NCBI RefSeq assembly: GCF_000160455.2
Contig: NZ_ACJX03000001.1
Location: 940,001-1,004,000, forward strand
Direction: 5' to 3'
Length of the DNA: 64,000 nt
Source: Acetomicrobium hydrogeniformans ATCC BAA-1850
GTDB lineage: Bacteria; Synergistota; Synergistia; Synergistales; Acetomicrobiaceae
The notes under the pieces were generated by a model. That model was given only the letters and a program-made list of their open reading frames with translations, was not told the DNA's origin and did no database searches. Numbering within the stretch: the first letter of the stretch is position 1; every line of letters begins with the position of its first letter. Shown here one piece after another: positions 35,216-43,106 of this stretch. The position numbers were made by a program, and so were the translations under genes.

Positions 35216-36019
35216 TTAGTCGACCAGCTTTAAAGGAACGGCAGCTTCCGGGGTGTTTACGTTAAACGTAAATGTTTCAGTATAATATAAGGATACTACT
35301 GTATCATTGTGCTCTTTATAACCGATCGAGATGTCCTGTCCCGATACGAGCTCGAAATCTCCGCCGCGAAGGGAGACAACTATTCCGTCGTTTATCTGGG
35401 AAGATAGGATTATCCTGCTGTCGCCAAGAATGTCGCTGATTTTCTTGTAAAGGGGATAGCCTTCTCCTGCGGAGAATATCCTGGTATAAAGGGCCGGGCT
35501 TGCAACAAGGGCGTAGGGTCCTTCGATGCCGTGTAAGGTAAAATGCGCCCTTACCTGTGCCAAGCTTGCTAGGAGCTCCGATGGGTCTTGAAGGGGCAGT
35601 TCCTGGACAAACTCTTTTGAGGCAGCGAAAATGCCTTCTATGCAGGCATCGTCCAAACCATAGAATACTGCTTTATCTTCGAAGGATGCTATCTTTCTGG
35701 CTGCTTCTTCGAGACTAGAGAGATCGGGAGATTTGGAGCCTCTGGCTATACTGTCTAATTCGCATAGGGATAGCTCGAAGGGCACGTAAGCTTCTACCAA
35801 AGGCAAACTCAGGCGCGTAGCATAGCAAACCTCTTTGGAGGCATCGCCCTTTTTAAGCTTTCCCGTCGGGTAGGCTGCATAGTCCCAACCGAGGGGGCCT
35901 ATGAAATCCACAAACTTTCTTGCGGAGAGGTTCTGTTTTAATATCTCTTCCGATCTTTGGAGTATCTCTTCCCACGCAAGGTTATTTACGGGTGCGAGCT
36001 CTTTTTTTAAAAAATCCAT
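35216..36019 (-). CDS. Encapsulin shell protein (family 1, HK97 fold)
   Basis: About 267 residues, the normal length of a family 1 encapsulin. The start MDFLKKELAPVNNLAW matches the N-terminus typical of these shells, which is why ATG 36019 (GGAGGG 9 nt upstream) is preferred to 36028. FVDFIGPLGWDYAAYPTG and the C-terminal SGQDISIGYKEHNDTVVSLYYTETFTFNV are family-typical. It would self-assemble into an icosahedral nanocompartment that packages the upstream ferritin-like cargo through its tail peptide. The two genes are 7 to 17 bp apart. Confidence 0.95.
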   Translation of the reverse strand: MDFLKKELAPVNNLAWEEILQRSEEILKQNLSARKFVDFIGPLGWDYAAYPTGKLKKGDASKEVCYATRLSLPLVEAYVPFELSLCELDSIARGSKSPDLSSLEEAARKIASFEDKAVFYGLDDACIEGIFAASKEFVQELPLQDPSELLASLAQVRAHFTLHGIEGPYALVASPALYTRIFSAGEGYPLYKKISDILGDSRIILSSQINDGIVVSLRGGDFELVSGQDISIGYKEHNDTVVSLYYTETFTFNVNTPEAAVPLKLVD

Positions 36020-36035
36020 CTGATTCATCCCTCCT

Positions 36036-36395
36036 TTACTTTTTAAGAGATCCGATGTTTAAGCTCGAAGGGGCTTTATCCTTCGAGGGTGTTTCGTTTG
36101 ACGTCGCCGATTCTTCAATTTCCGTAATGGGCTCTTCGGTAAAAAGGTAGGTACGAAGAGCCTCGTCCCAACCCGGCATATTTCGCCTCAGCCATTCAAG
36201 AAGCATGGCTGCGTGTTCCATTTCTTCGTCGCGATTATGCTCTACTACTGCTTTAATCGCTGGATCCTTTGTGGCTGCAGCTCTGTCGTTGTACCACATG
36301 ACTGCCTCTATCTCTTCTTTGAGGCTGGCCAGGGCTCTGTGAAAATCTCTATCCTGTGCAGTGAGCTCTTCTACCGGTTCATGATATTCGGCCAT
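36036..36395 (-). CDS. Encapsulated ferritin-like protein (EncFtn) with targeting tail
   Basis: A 119-residue two-helix ferritin relative. LKEEIEAVMWYNDRAA and HNRDEEMEHAAMLLEWLRRNMPGW match EncFtn; by alignment from memory the ferroxidase ligands would be Glu28, Glu58 and His61. A flexible linker rich in Glu, Ser and Thr (about 87-109) leads to a C-terminal SSLNIGSLKK, a typical encapsulin-loading peptide. EncFtn oxidises Fe(II), and the shell stores the mineral. AGGAGGG lies upstream of the ATG. Confidence 0.95.
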   Translation of the reverse strand: MAEYHEPVEELTAQDRDFHRALASLKEEIEAVMWYNDRAAATKDPAIKAVVEHNRDEEMEHAAMLLEWLRRNMPGWDEALRTYLFTEEPITEIEESATSNETPSKDKAPSSLNIGSLKK

Positions 36396-36433
36396 GGAAA
36401 ATCCCTCCTTAATTTGATATGCTTTCGAAATTT

Positions 36434-36462
36434 ATTATACTTCACAATTGGAGCTTAGGCAA
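36434..36462 (-). promoter_or_regulatory. Promoter of the encFtn-encapsulin operon
   Basis: On the minus strand TTGCCT (36457-36462) and TATAAT (36434-36439) are separated by 17 bp, a good sigma-70 type promoter about 40 bp before the EncFtn start. No obvious Fur-type palindrome overlaps it. Confidence 0.7.
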
Positions 36463-36533
36463 AAGAACTTATTCTTTAGTACAATGAGATAGCTATCAAA
36501 GAATCAATATAAACGATCAGGGAGAGATATATA

Positions 36534-37469
36534 ATGGAGAACAGGGAATTTCAAGTCGACGAAGCGACCGTCGATACTTCTTTAGATTGGTCGAGCCTCA
36601 TTGCCTTGGCAGTTACTCTTTTAGTGTGGTCGTCGGCCTTCGCTGCGATAAAGGCAGCTCTAGAGCATTATACTCCTCTTCATCTCGCTGTCCTCCGTTT
36701 TATGATCTCTTCGCTAATATTGCTTCCCTTCGTATTTTTTAAGTTCGGTTTGCCCCAATTAAAGGATCTCTCATTCATATTTTTTCTGAGCGCTACGGGC
36801 ATGCTCCTTTACCATATACCGCTTTGCATTGGAGAACAGACGGTTGCGGCGGGTTCGGCAAGTCTCTTGATCGCCACGGCTCCGGTTTTCACTGCCATAT
36901 TGGCCGTTATCATCTTAAAGGAAAGGATGAACCCTTTGGGCTGGGCCGGCATTATCATAAGCTTTGCGGGAGCAGCCGTGATTTCACTTGGCGAAGGCGA
37001 TTTTGGCCTGGAGTTGGGAGCTCTCTGGATTTCATGTGCGGCCTTTATGGAGTCCTTCTATTTCGTTTACCAGAAAAAGCTTTTACCTAAATATGGTGCC
37101 TTTCGTCTTACAACTTATGTAATAATGGCCGGAACTATCTTGATGATCCCCTTTGGAAAGGACCTTTTGAAGGCGGTTATAACGGCACCTCCATCTGCCA
37201 CTATCACCGTCGTGTATCTCGCCATTTTCCCGACCTGCATCGGCTATGCGGGCTGGGCTTACGCCACTTCCAGAAATCCTGCCTCTCTGGTTGCCAGCAG
37301 TCTATTCCTGAATCCTGTAATGGCTATATTCATAGCTTGGATATGGCTGGACGAAATGCCCACTTTCATATCGATTATGGGTGGCGTAATCGCAATAGTT
37401 GGAGTTTGGATGTTGCAAAGATCTAGAAGGTCTGGTTCGATAGGGGATGTTTCTAAACGAAAAACCTAA
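36534..37469 (+). CDS. EamA/DMT-superfamily transporter
   Basis: A 311-residue membrane protein with ten predicted helices in two EamA repeats (first about 20-150, second about 160-295). LVWSSAFAAIKAAL, ALEHYTPLHLAVLRFM and the repeat-two LFLNPVMAIFIAWIWLDEMP are typical. These carriers usually export amino acids or metabolites; the substrate cannot be read from sequence. It is transcribed divergently from the EncFtn operon, and GGGAGAG precedes the ATG. Confidence 0.88.
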   Translation: MENREFQVDEATVDTSLDWSSLIALAVTLLVWSSAFAAIKAALEHYTPLHLAVLRFMISSLILLPFVFFKFGLPQLKDLSFIFFLSATGMLLYHIPLCIGEQTVAAGSASLLIATAPVFTAILAVIILKERMNPLGWAGIIISFAGAAVISLGEGDFGLELGALWISCAAFMESFYFVYQKKLLPKYGAFRLTTYVIMAGTILMIPFGKDLLKAVITAPPSATITVVYLAIFPTCIGYAGWAYATSRNPASLVASSLFLNPVMAIFIAWIWLDEMPTFISIMGGVIAIVGVWMLQRSRRSGSIGDVSKRKT

Positions 37470-37544
37470 TACCCAATTAGATTAATATTATAAAATTTAG
37501 ATAATATTTTGTTATTTATAAATTATAACATTGACATGATAAGT

Positions 37545-37730
37545 ATTAGTATCAATGTAGAAGATATAAAGTGAGCACAAGAAGCATATGAAAATGAATT
37601 TTTAATGTATCAACCTATAATAGAGAGAAAGGCTATGGACCTTTATAGTAAAAATCCTGCTGAGGCGCAATCTTATTTGACGGATTACGTTAATGACAAT
37701 ATAAATAAGGTTGTTGATGTCTACCACACG
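37545..37730 (+). pseudogene. Remnant of a C69-family dipeptidase C-terminus
   Basis: In the frame from 37575, after an in-frame TGA at 37572-37574, the reading AQEAYENEFLMYQPIIERKA then AMDLYSKNPAEAQSYLTDY and NDNINKVVDVYH resembles the extreme C-terminus of PepD-type C69 dipeptidases. The rest of the gene, including the catalytic N-terminal cysteine, is absent. About twelve codons before the TGA may also belong. I take it as a decayed fragment between the EamA gene and pgsB. The family match is from memory and needs a search. Confidence 0.6.
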
Positions 37731-37757
37731 ATAGAGAAGACTTCTTTTCTATCGTGT
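37726..37757 (+). terminator. Strong hairpin before pgsB
   Basis: ACACGATAGA pairs with TCTATCGTGT, extended inward by AGAAG/CTTCT, making a long stem about 30 nt upstream of the pgsB start. No T-run follows directly, so it may be an old terminator of the dipeptidase remnant or a leader structure of the pgs operon. Confidence 0.55.
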
Positions 37758-37788
37758 AGTATTATAATCAAACAAGAGGTGTAAAAAC

Positions 37789-38760
37789 ATAACCAGATAC
37801 AAAGTCCTTGTTACAGGAACAAGGGGAAAGAGCACTTTGGTAAGGTTAATGACGGCCGGGTTTAAGGCATTAGGTATCTCATGTTTTTCTCGTATTACCG
37901 GAGTCGTCCCGATGGAAATATCGCCCAGCGGTGTTCGGCAGATAGTCAGATCGAGAGAGGGGCATATCGAAGAGCTCCGGTGGTGGCTATCCCATGTGCC
38001 CGAAGATTCGGAAGCTATCGTCGTGGAAAACAGTGCTGTCTCCGCCGAGCTTCAGCCTCTGGCGGCAAAGTGGCTCAAGCCCAACCTAGTAATCTGGACC
38101 AACTTAAGGGAAGACCATCCAGAAGCTTGGGGTCCGACGAAAGAAGGTGCGATGCGGGCTTTGCTTTCTGGGATCCCGAAGGGCGTGCCTGTAGCATTGG
38201 GCCCTGACATGTATTTGGAAGAAAAATTGCTTGGGATTTTAAAACAAAATCGTAACGAGGTTTTTTTGACAGGAGATGCTGTAGATTTTGAGGAAGCAAA
38301 TAAGGCTTTAGCTATAAATGCTCTAAAGACATACGGGCTTAATGTAACAGAGGAATCCCTGAGCAGTAATTTAACTGATGATCCAGGTAGATTTAGAGTT
38401 CTAAAGATGGGTAATGGTCTTCTGGCATGGGGTTTTTCGGCTAACGACGTAGAAAGCACCGTAAGCCTTCTTTTTTCCCTTAAATGGCAGAAAGAAGAGA
38501 CTACTGTGCTTTTTAACAATCGTAGAGATAGGCCGGGAAGGCTGAAGGCGTTTGAACCATGGTTTAATAATGCTCGGTACAAAGGTATTTACATTTGCGG
38601 TTCCCATCCCCTTCGTCATGTAAAAGGTGCTAAATGGATTTATTTTAGGGATGTTAACGAGATCGTTTCTTTCGTGAGTGAAAGAGGTTTAGTTTTCGGT
38701 TGCGGTAATATAGCGGGGTTGCCCCTTCGAGAACTGCTCTCTTATGAAGAGGTGAATTAA
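37789..38760 (+). CDS. pgsB: Poly-gamma-glutamate synthase subunit PgsB/CapB, apparent ATA start
   Basis: About 323 residues of an ATP-dependent amide ligase related to Mur ligases. The P-loop VTGTRGKSTLV lies at about residues 8-18; NLREDHPEAWGP, GFSANDVEST, LFNNRRDRPGRL and VFGCGNIAGLP are the further PgsB blocks. No ATG, GTG or TTG lies in frame between the upstream stop (37765-37767) and TTG 37837, which would delete the P-loop. ATA 37789, 7 nt after AAGAGGTG, gives the natural N-terminus. The N-terminal membrane helix of the Bacillus enzyme is absent. pgsC follows at once. Confidence 0.85.
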   Translation: MTRYKVLVTGTRGKSTLVRLMTAGFKALGISCFSRITGVVPMEISPSGVRQIVRSREGHIEELRWWLSHVPEDSEAIVVENSAVSAELQPLAAKWLKPNLVIWTNLREDHPEAWGPTKEGAMRALLSGIPKGVPVALGPDMYLEEKLLGILKQNRNEVFLTGDAVDFEEANKALAINALKTYGLNVTEESLSSNLTDDPGRFRVLKMGNGLLAWGFSANDVESTVSLLFSLKWQKEETTVLFNNRRDRPGRLKAFEPWFNNARYKGIYICGSHPLRHVKGAKWIYFRDVNEIVSFVSERGLVFGCGNIAGLPLRELLSYEEVN

Positions 38761-38762
38761 AT

Positions 38763-39176
38763 CTGCGACAGGATTTAATCATTATCGCTGTAAGTATAGC
38801 TTTAGGTTTGATATTTTATCGCAGGACAGGTGTAGCTACGGGAGGGATAATTTCGCCGGGCTTGCTGGCTTTGGGGCCATTTGCACCACGTACGTTTGCC
38901 TTCGTCATACTGAGTTCGCTTCTTGTACTCTCTTTACTGGAAGTCCTCGTCAGGGTTTTTGGCCTATACGGAAGGGAAAGGGTGTCCTTTGCTTTGCTCA
39001 TCGCAGCATTGCTTGGCTTTTTCTCGAGCCCCCTTTTGCCATGGGTTGGATGGGTGGTCCCAGGCCTTATTGCTGCTGACATGCAGCGTCAAGGAGTCAT
39101 TCCAACGACCTTGGCGCTATTTATCGTCACCGGATTATCTGTTTTAATGGGGAATTTGGTATATGAGATATTTTAA
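38763..39176 (+). CDS. pgsC: Poly-gamma-glutamate system membrane protein PgsC/CapC, apparent CTG start
   Basis: About 137 residues and four predicted membrane helices. RQDLIIIAVSIALGLIFYRR followed by TGVATGGIISPG matches the N-terminal helix and TG-x-x-x-GG-x-x-x-PG loop of PgsC. CTG 38763, two bases after the pgsB stop and 8 nt after GAGGTG, is the only plausible start that keeps this helix; TTG 38808 would delete most of it. PgsC forms the membrane partner of PgsB in making and exporting polyglutamate. Its end overlaps the next gene by 14 bp. Confidence 0.85.
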   Translation: MRQDLIIIAVSIALGLIFYRRTGVATGGIISPGLLALGPFAPRTFAFVILSSLLVLSLLEVLVRVFGLYGRERVSFALLIAALLGFFSSPLLPWVGWVVPGLIAADMQRQGVIPTTLALFIVTGLSVLMGNLVYEIF

Positions 39177-40239
39177 CGCCTTCGTGCGTGGCATATTTTC
39201 GATGATCCTGGGAAAGGACACAACATTATCGCGAAGGTGTAATCTGTATCTTTTCATGCTTGCCGCCGTTTTATCTTTATTGATATGGTCCTGGCCTTCA
39301 GGAACTCTCACTGTCGAGGAGGAAAGGGTTTGGGATCGGATCAGAGAAGCTCAATTTTATCTTTACAGTTTAAAAACGCAAAGTGAAGGAGTTGCTCCCT
39401 CTCAAAGCTTGGATCCTTGGCAAAGCGGTCTTATCGGGACCGAATGGAGCATCATAACTACCACAGTGGGCTCTTTGGCGTCCAAACAGATTTCATGTAA
39501 TCCCCTCTGGGGCGCGATCTTTCTGCGTTGGTTCGATAAGGCGGGACTAAAGCGAGGAGACAGGATTGCAATCTTAAGCTCAGGTTCTTTTCCAGGTTTT
39601 TTGATATCTTCCCTGGTCGCCGCGGAGGAAAGGGGGTTAGATGTGCTGCTTGTTGTCTCGCTGGGCGCATCTTCCTATGGCGCTAACGATCCGAATTTTC
39701 CTATCCCGATAATTCTAAGGGAACTGAGAAGGGCAGGATTTATCTCTACGAAGGCGGCTTTTTATACCTTTGGCGGAGACTACGAAATAGGAGCAGGCAT
39801 TCCTCCGGATGGACTTGAAATATTGTCGCAATCTGCGATATCGGACGATGTACCGCTTTTACAAGCGAAGTCATTGCAAGAAGTGATTGATGCAAAGGTA
39901 GGACGTTTAGATATATTTAAACCTGCTTTGGTGGTGCAAATTGGCGGATCTCATGCAAATATGGGAACCGATGATGCTGTATTGTCGTTACCACCAGGTT
40001 TTTTGGATTCAAGATATGCCGAACGCGCCGGCAATGGGGTTATAGGATTGGTCCTTAAAAGAGGAATACCGGTTATACATATACTTAACGTCAAAAGTTT
40101 ATGCCGGATGACCGGCGTTTCCGAAGGGGTAGAAGTTGCAAAGAAAGGACCAAAGCCCTTCAAATTTTCAAGGGCCTTTTTAGGCCTACTATTTTTTGCC
40201 GTCTTTTTGTATAAGTATGAGCGATGGGCCTTTGAGTAA
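39163..40239 (+). CDS. pgsW: Poly-gamma-glutamate system protein PgsW (TIGR04332-like)
   Basis: 358 residues with an N-terminal membrane helix (about 27-43) and a hydrophobic C-terminal segment (about 335-350), so the bulk is probably outside the inner membrane. KRGDRIAILSSGSFPGF and VQIGGSHANMGTDDAVLSLPPGF are conserved-looking blocks. From memory it matches the family named poly-gamma-glutamate system protein, found as the third gene after pgsB and pgsC in Gram-negative anaerobes. Its reaction is unknown to me. There is no pgsA/capA gene nearby. Confidence 0.75.
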   Translation: MRYFNAFVRGIFSMILGKDTTLSRRCNLYLFMLAAVLSLLIWSWPSGTLTVEEERVWDRIREAQFYLYSLKTQSEGVAPSQSLDPWQSGLIGTEWSIITTTVGSLASKQISCNPLWGAIFLRWFDKAGLKRGDRIAILSSGSFPGFLISSLVAAEERGLDVLLVVSLGASSYGANDPNFPIPIILRELRRAGFISTKAAFYTFGGDYEIGAGIPPDGLEILSQSAISDDVPLLQAKSLQEVIDAKVGRLDIFKPALVVQIGGSHANMGTDDAVLSLPPGFLDSRYAERAGNGVIGLVLKRGIPVIHILNVKSLCRMTGVSEGVEVAKKGPKPFKFSRAFLGLLFFAVFLYKYERWAFE

Positions 40240-40439
40240 AAGTGTAAGTATCCTCTTTTTAAATGATATACATAGCAGCTTAATATAACAATGAACTCGC
40301 CTTAATTCCTTTTTATATCAGGATAAAAATATATTTTTTTGATATTCGTGATACAATTAATCTTAACCTCTAAGTTCCTCTTTATTAAAAGATGTTGCGG
40401 AGGTGATTCGGAAGCGGGAGCTTCAAGGGGGTGTTTTGA

Positions 40440-41570
40440 TTGAATGATGAAAGATTTGATCGACTGGCCGGTGAGCTTTTGAGGCTCATAGAAATTCCAA
40501 GTCCGAGCGGAAACGAAGGACCTATCCTGGAATACCTCGAAAAAAGGCTGCAGTTTCTTGACCTTCCTTCAAAAAGGCAAATGATAACCGAAAATATGGG
40601 AAATTTAGTCTTTAACCCGGGTTCTAAGGTGTTGTTCGATCTTCATGTAGACACCGTTCCTGAAATCATGGAAGGTATTAAGTGTAGCCCGTATCTGGAC
40701 GGAGATTTGGTTTACGGCAGAGGGGCATCCGACATAAAAGGGTCAATAGCATCGCTCATAATTGCCCTGGAAGACTATGCACAGATAACCAAAGGGGATG
40801 TTGACTTTCCTGCGAGCATAGTTTTTACCGTGGACGAAGAACAGGGCGGCAGAGGAGCCTGCGAAGCAGTGAACCTAAAGCCGGAAGAGGTCATCGTCTT
40901 TGAACCGACGGAGCTTGATATATGCACAATGGAAGCAGGAGCCATAGGAGTCAGACTGAATTTTTCAGGTAGGCCCGCCCATGGAAGCGATTTCGAGGCG
41001 GGAGAAAACGCCATTACAAAGGCCATCGAATTTTTGTCCAAATTGAAGGAATTACCCTTTCTCGAAGGGGAGCATCCTCGCATTGGTGAGGCCGGATTCA
41101 ACGTGCAGGCTCTGTTTGGCGGCTCTGCCGACGAACTGGTCATTCCAAGCCGAAGCGAGATGTACGTCGATTTCAGGTTATTGCCCGAGGTAGATCACAG
41201 AGAGGCAGAGATTCAGTTAAGGCAGTTCTTTGAGGAGAATGGGGTCGACTACGAGATCGACGATGTCTCGCCTTCCTTTCGGTTGGACGATGAAGTTCCA
41301 ATCGCCAGGAAACTTAAGGAAGTTGCTTCAGCAAAGTTAGGCCTGAGCTTGCAGACGGGAGCTTTTAAAAGTTGGAGCGATGCAGAGCCCTACGTTACGG
41401 CGGGCATCCCCGCGATAGTTTTTGGTCCAGGAAAGCTCTCCATATCCCATACGCCCTTTGAACACATCTCCTTGGGGGAAATGGATGTTGCAAGCAGGAT
41501 TTTGACGGCCTTTTTGGTTTCCCTTACAGATATCTCGAGGGATGAATTGAATATTTCAAGGGTTCGCTGA
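40440..41570 (+). CDS. M20-family metallopeptidase (ArgE/DapE/CPG2-like)
   Basis: A 376-residue enzyme. Zinc ligands are seen in LFDLHVDTVPE, YGRGASDIKGS, VDEEQGGRG and FEPTELD, and the dimerisation domain lies around GRPAHGSDFEAGENA. The last ligand His is in SISHTPFEHISLGE. It hydrolyses an N-acyl or peptide bond of a small substrate, such as N-acyl amino acid, succinyl-DAP or a carboxypeptidase substrate; which one is open. The start is TTG with AAGGGGGTG upstream. It lies downstream of pgsBCW on the same strand, but 200 bp away, probably with its own promoter. Confidence 0.87.
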   Translation: MNDERFDRLAGELLRLIEIPSPSGNEGPILEYLEKRLQFLDLPSKRQMITENMGNLVFNPGSKVLFDLHVDTVPEIMEGIKCSPYLDGDLVYGRGASDIKGSIASLIIALEDYAQITKGDVDFPASIVFTVDEEQGGRGACEAVNLKPEEVIVFEPTELDICTMEAGAIGVRLNFSGRPAHGSDFEAGENAITKAIEFLSKLKELPFLEGEHPRIGEAGFNVQALFGGSADELVIPSRSEMYVDFRLLPEVDHREAEIQLRQFFEENGVDYEIDDVSPSFRLDDEVPIARKLKEVASAKLGLSLQTGAFKSWSDAEPYVTAGIPAIVFGPGKLSISHTPFEHISLGEMDVASRILTAFLVSLTDISRDELNISRVR

Positions 41571-41585
41571 ACATTTAAAAATAAA

Positions 41586-41614
41586 GGCTGTTTTAGGTTT
41601 AACCTAAAACAGCC
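41586..41614. terminator. Perfect hairpin between M20 and acetyltransferase genes
   Basis: GGCTGTTTTAGGTT pairs exactly with AACCTAAAACAGCC with a single-base loop on paper. No long T-run follows, but it lies between two convergent genes and probably terminates both. Confidence 0.75.
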
Positions 41615-41638
41615 AATGTTAACTTAAAAAGCATCCCT

Positions 41639-42163
41639 TCAAAGATTTTTTATAAACCTTATCCATTTTCCTCTTTTTTCTTTTTCCTCGAAACCCTGGC
41701 TTTTGTAAAAATTTTGGGCGTGGAAATTCTTTTCGCCCGCCCACAGCTCTATCATCTTGACGCCTCTTTTAGCCAATAAGTCCACGGCCTTTTCCAGTAG
41801 CAGTTTCCCGATCCTTTTGCCCTGGTAATTGGGGTCGACCAGGATTTCATGTATTTCTCCCACGATATGGCTCTCCGGGGAAAGCCATTTGTGGTCTATG
41901 GAGACGAAACCTACGATTCGCGATCCGTCAAAGGCGACCAAAAAACCGCCATCGGCTCGCCTGTAAAGCCATCCGAGATATCTTTTGATCGTCTCGATTT
42001 CGGTGTCAGCGTACTCCTCTAAGCCTTTGTAAGCACGTCTGTAGAGGTCAACGATCTCCGATTCGTAGTCGGCGGGGTTCACGCTCTTTATTTCGATAGT
42101 ACCTGAGGCCTCTCCCTGTTCAAAACCCCATGGCTCACCACCTCCTTCCCTAAAGAAATTCAT
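41639..42163 (-). CDS. GNAT-family N-acetyltransferase, 5' end shifted out of frame with its ribosome-binding site
   Basis: A GNAT domain with HEILVDPNYQGKRIGKLLLEKAVDLLAKRG (acetyl-CoA loop) and NFHAQNFYKSQGFEEKEK; the substrate is unknown. The in-frame ATG 42163 overlaps the end of murB and has no good ribosome-binding site. In another frame GGAAGGAGGTG is perfectly spaced before ATG 42131, which reads only ATG GGG TTT TGA. Removing one base from GGGGTTTT would join that start to the GNAT frame. The gene is therefore expressed from a weak start, frameshifted, or affected by a homopolymer error. Confidence 0.8.
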   Translation of the reverse strand: MNFFREGGGEPWGFEQGEASGTIEIKSVNPADYESEIVDLYRRAYKGLEEYADTEIETIKRYLGWLYRRADGGFLVAFDGSRIVGFVSIDHKWLSPESHIVGEIHEILVDPNYQGKRIGKLLLEKAVDLLAKRGVKMIELWAGEKNFHAQNFYKSQGFEEKEKRGKWIRFIKNL

Positions 42164-43106
42164 GTAAAGGCGCTATCTTTCCCTTGGGGGTAACATACCT
42201 TACCTCGCATTCGAGCCAAAAACCAGTCCTTTTGTGGACTGTCTCTCTAATCATGGAAATCAGCTCAAGGGCGTCTTTGGAGCGCCCGCCTCCGACATTA
42301 ACTATAAAGTTGGCATGCATTGTGCTGACCATGAGCCCCCCCACGCGAAGTCCCTTCAAGCCCGCCTCTTCTATTATCTTGCCCGGCGGGCCGCATACTT
42401 CGTATATTTCCGCATTGTTCGTGAAGACGGAGCCGCAACTTGGAAGTTTAAGGGGAAATTTGCATTTTCGCTCGGCAAGTATGTCTAAAATGCGCCTTTT
42501 GATGTTTTTGGGGTCATCGCCTATGCCCTCGATGCAGGCCTTGAGGATTACATAATTTTTTCTTTGAAAAAGAGAGCTGCGATAAGAAAATTCGCACTTA
42601 TCGCGAGATATCTCGATAAGATTTGTATCTTCGTCCAAAGCCAAAACGCTTTTTACATTATCGCCGATTGAACGCCTCAAGCTGCCTCCGTTCATGTAGA
42701 TAAGCCCGCCCAAGGTACCAGGTATTCCGCTGACGTGCTCAAGTCCCGAGATGCCTTTTGAGGCGGCGATCTTTGCCAAGCGAGGAGTCCACATGCCGGC
42801 ATCGGCGACAATACTTGTGCCGCTTGTCCGAACACTTGCGAAGGCTTTGCCGAATTTTGCCACTATGCCACGCAGGCCTTCGTCGGGAAAAAGTATATTG
42901 CTTCCCCTTCCGATGACGATAAAGGGGATGTCCCACTCCTTGGCGAAGACGATCAACTTCTGCAGGGAGGGTATGTCGCTCACATTTACCAACACATCGG
43001 CAGGTCCGCCGATCTTCCAGCTCGAGTGGAGGGCCAGCGGCTCGTCTTTTTTTAGGTCCTTTATGCCTATTTCTCTCAGTCTGTTGGCCAATATTTCAAG
43101 TTTCAA
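42150..43106 (-). CDS. murB: UDP-N-acetylenolpyruvoylglucosamine reductase MurB
   Basis: A 318-residue FAD enzyme that reduces the enolpyruvyl group to make UDP-MurNAc for peptidoglycan. FAD-binding blocks are SSWKIGGPADVLV, VIGRGSNILFPDEG and GLEHVSGIPGTLGG; FSYRSSLFQ follows, and the proton-donor Ser is in LPSCGSVFTNN. The C-terminal KGLRVGGLMVSTMHANFIVNVG is the family signature. No gene of the mur/fts cluster is adjacent; only the acetyltransferase follows, overlapping its end by 14 bp. Confidence 0.95.
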   Translation of the reverse strand: MKLEILANRLREIGIKDLKKDEPLALHSSWKIGGPADVLVNVSDIPSLQKLIVFAKEWDIPFIVIGRGSNILFPDEGLRGIVAKFGKAFASVRTSGTSIVADAGMWTPRLAKIAASKGISGLEHVSGIPGTLGGLIYMNGGSLRRSIGDNVKSVLALDEDTNLIEISRDKCEFSYRSSLFQRKNYVILKACIEGIGDDPKNIKRRILDILAERKCKFPLKLPSCGSVFTNNAEIYEVCGPPGKIIEEAGLKGLRVGGLMVSTMHANFIVNVGGGRSKDALELISMIRETVHKRTGFWLECEVRYVTPKGKIAPLHEFL

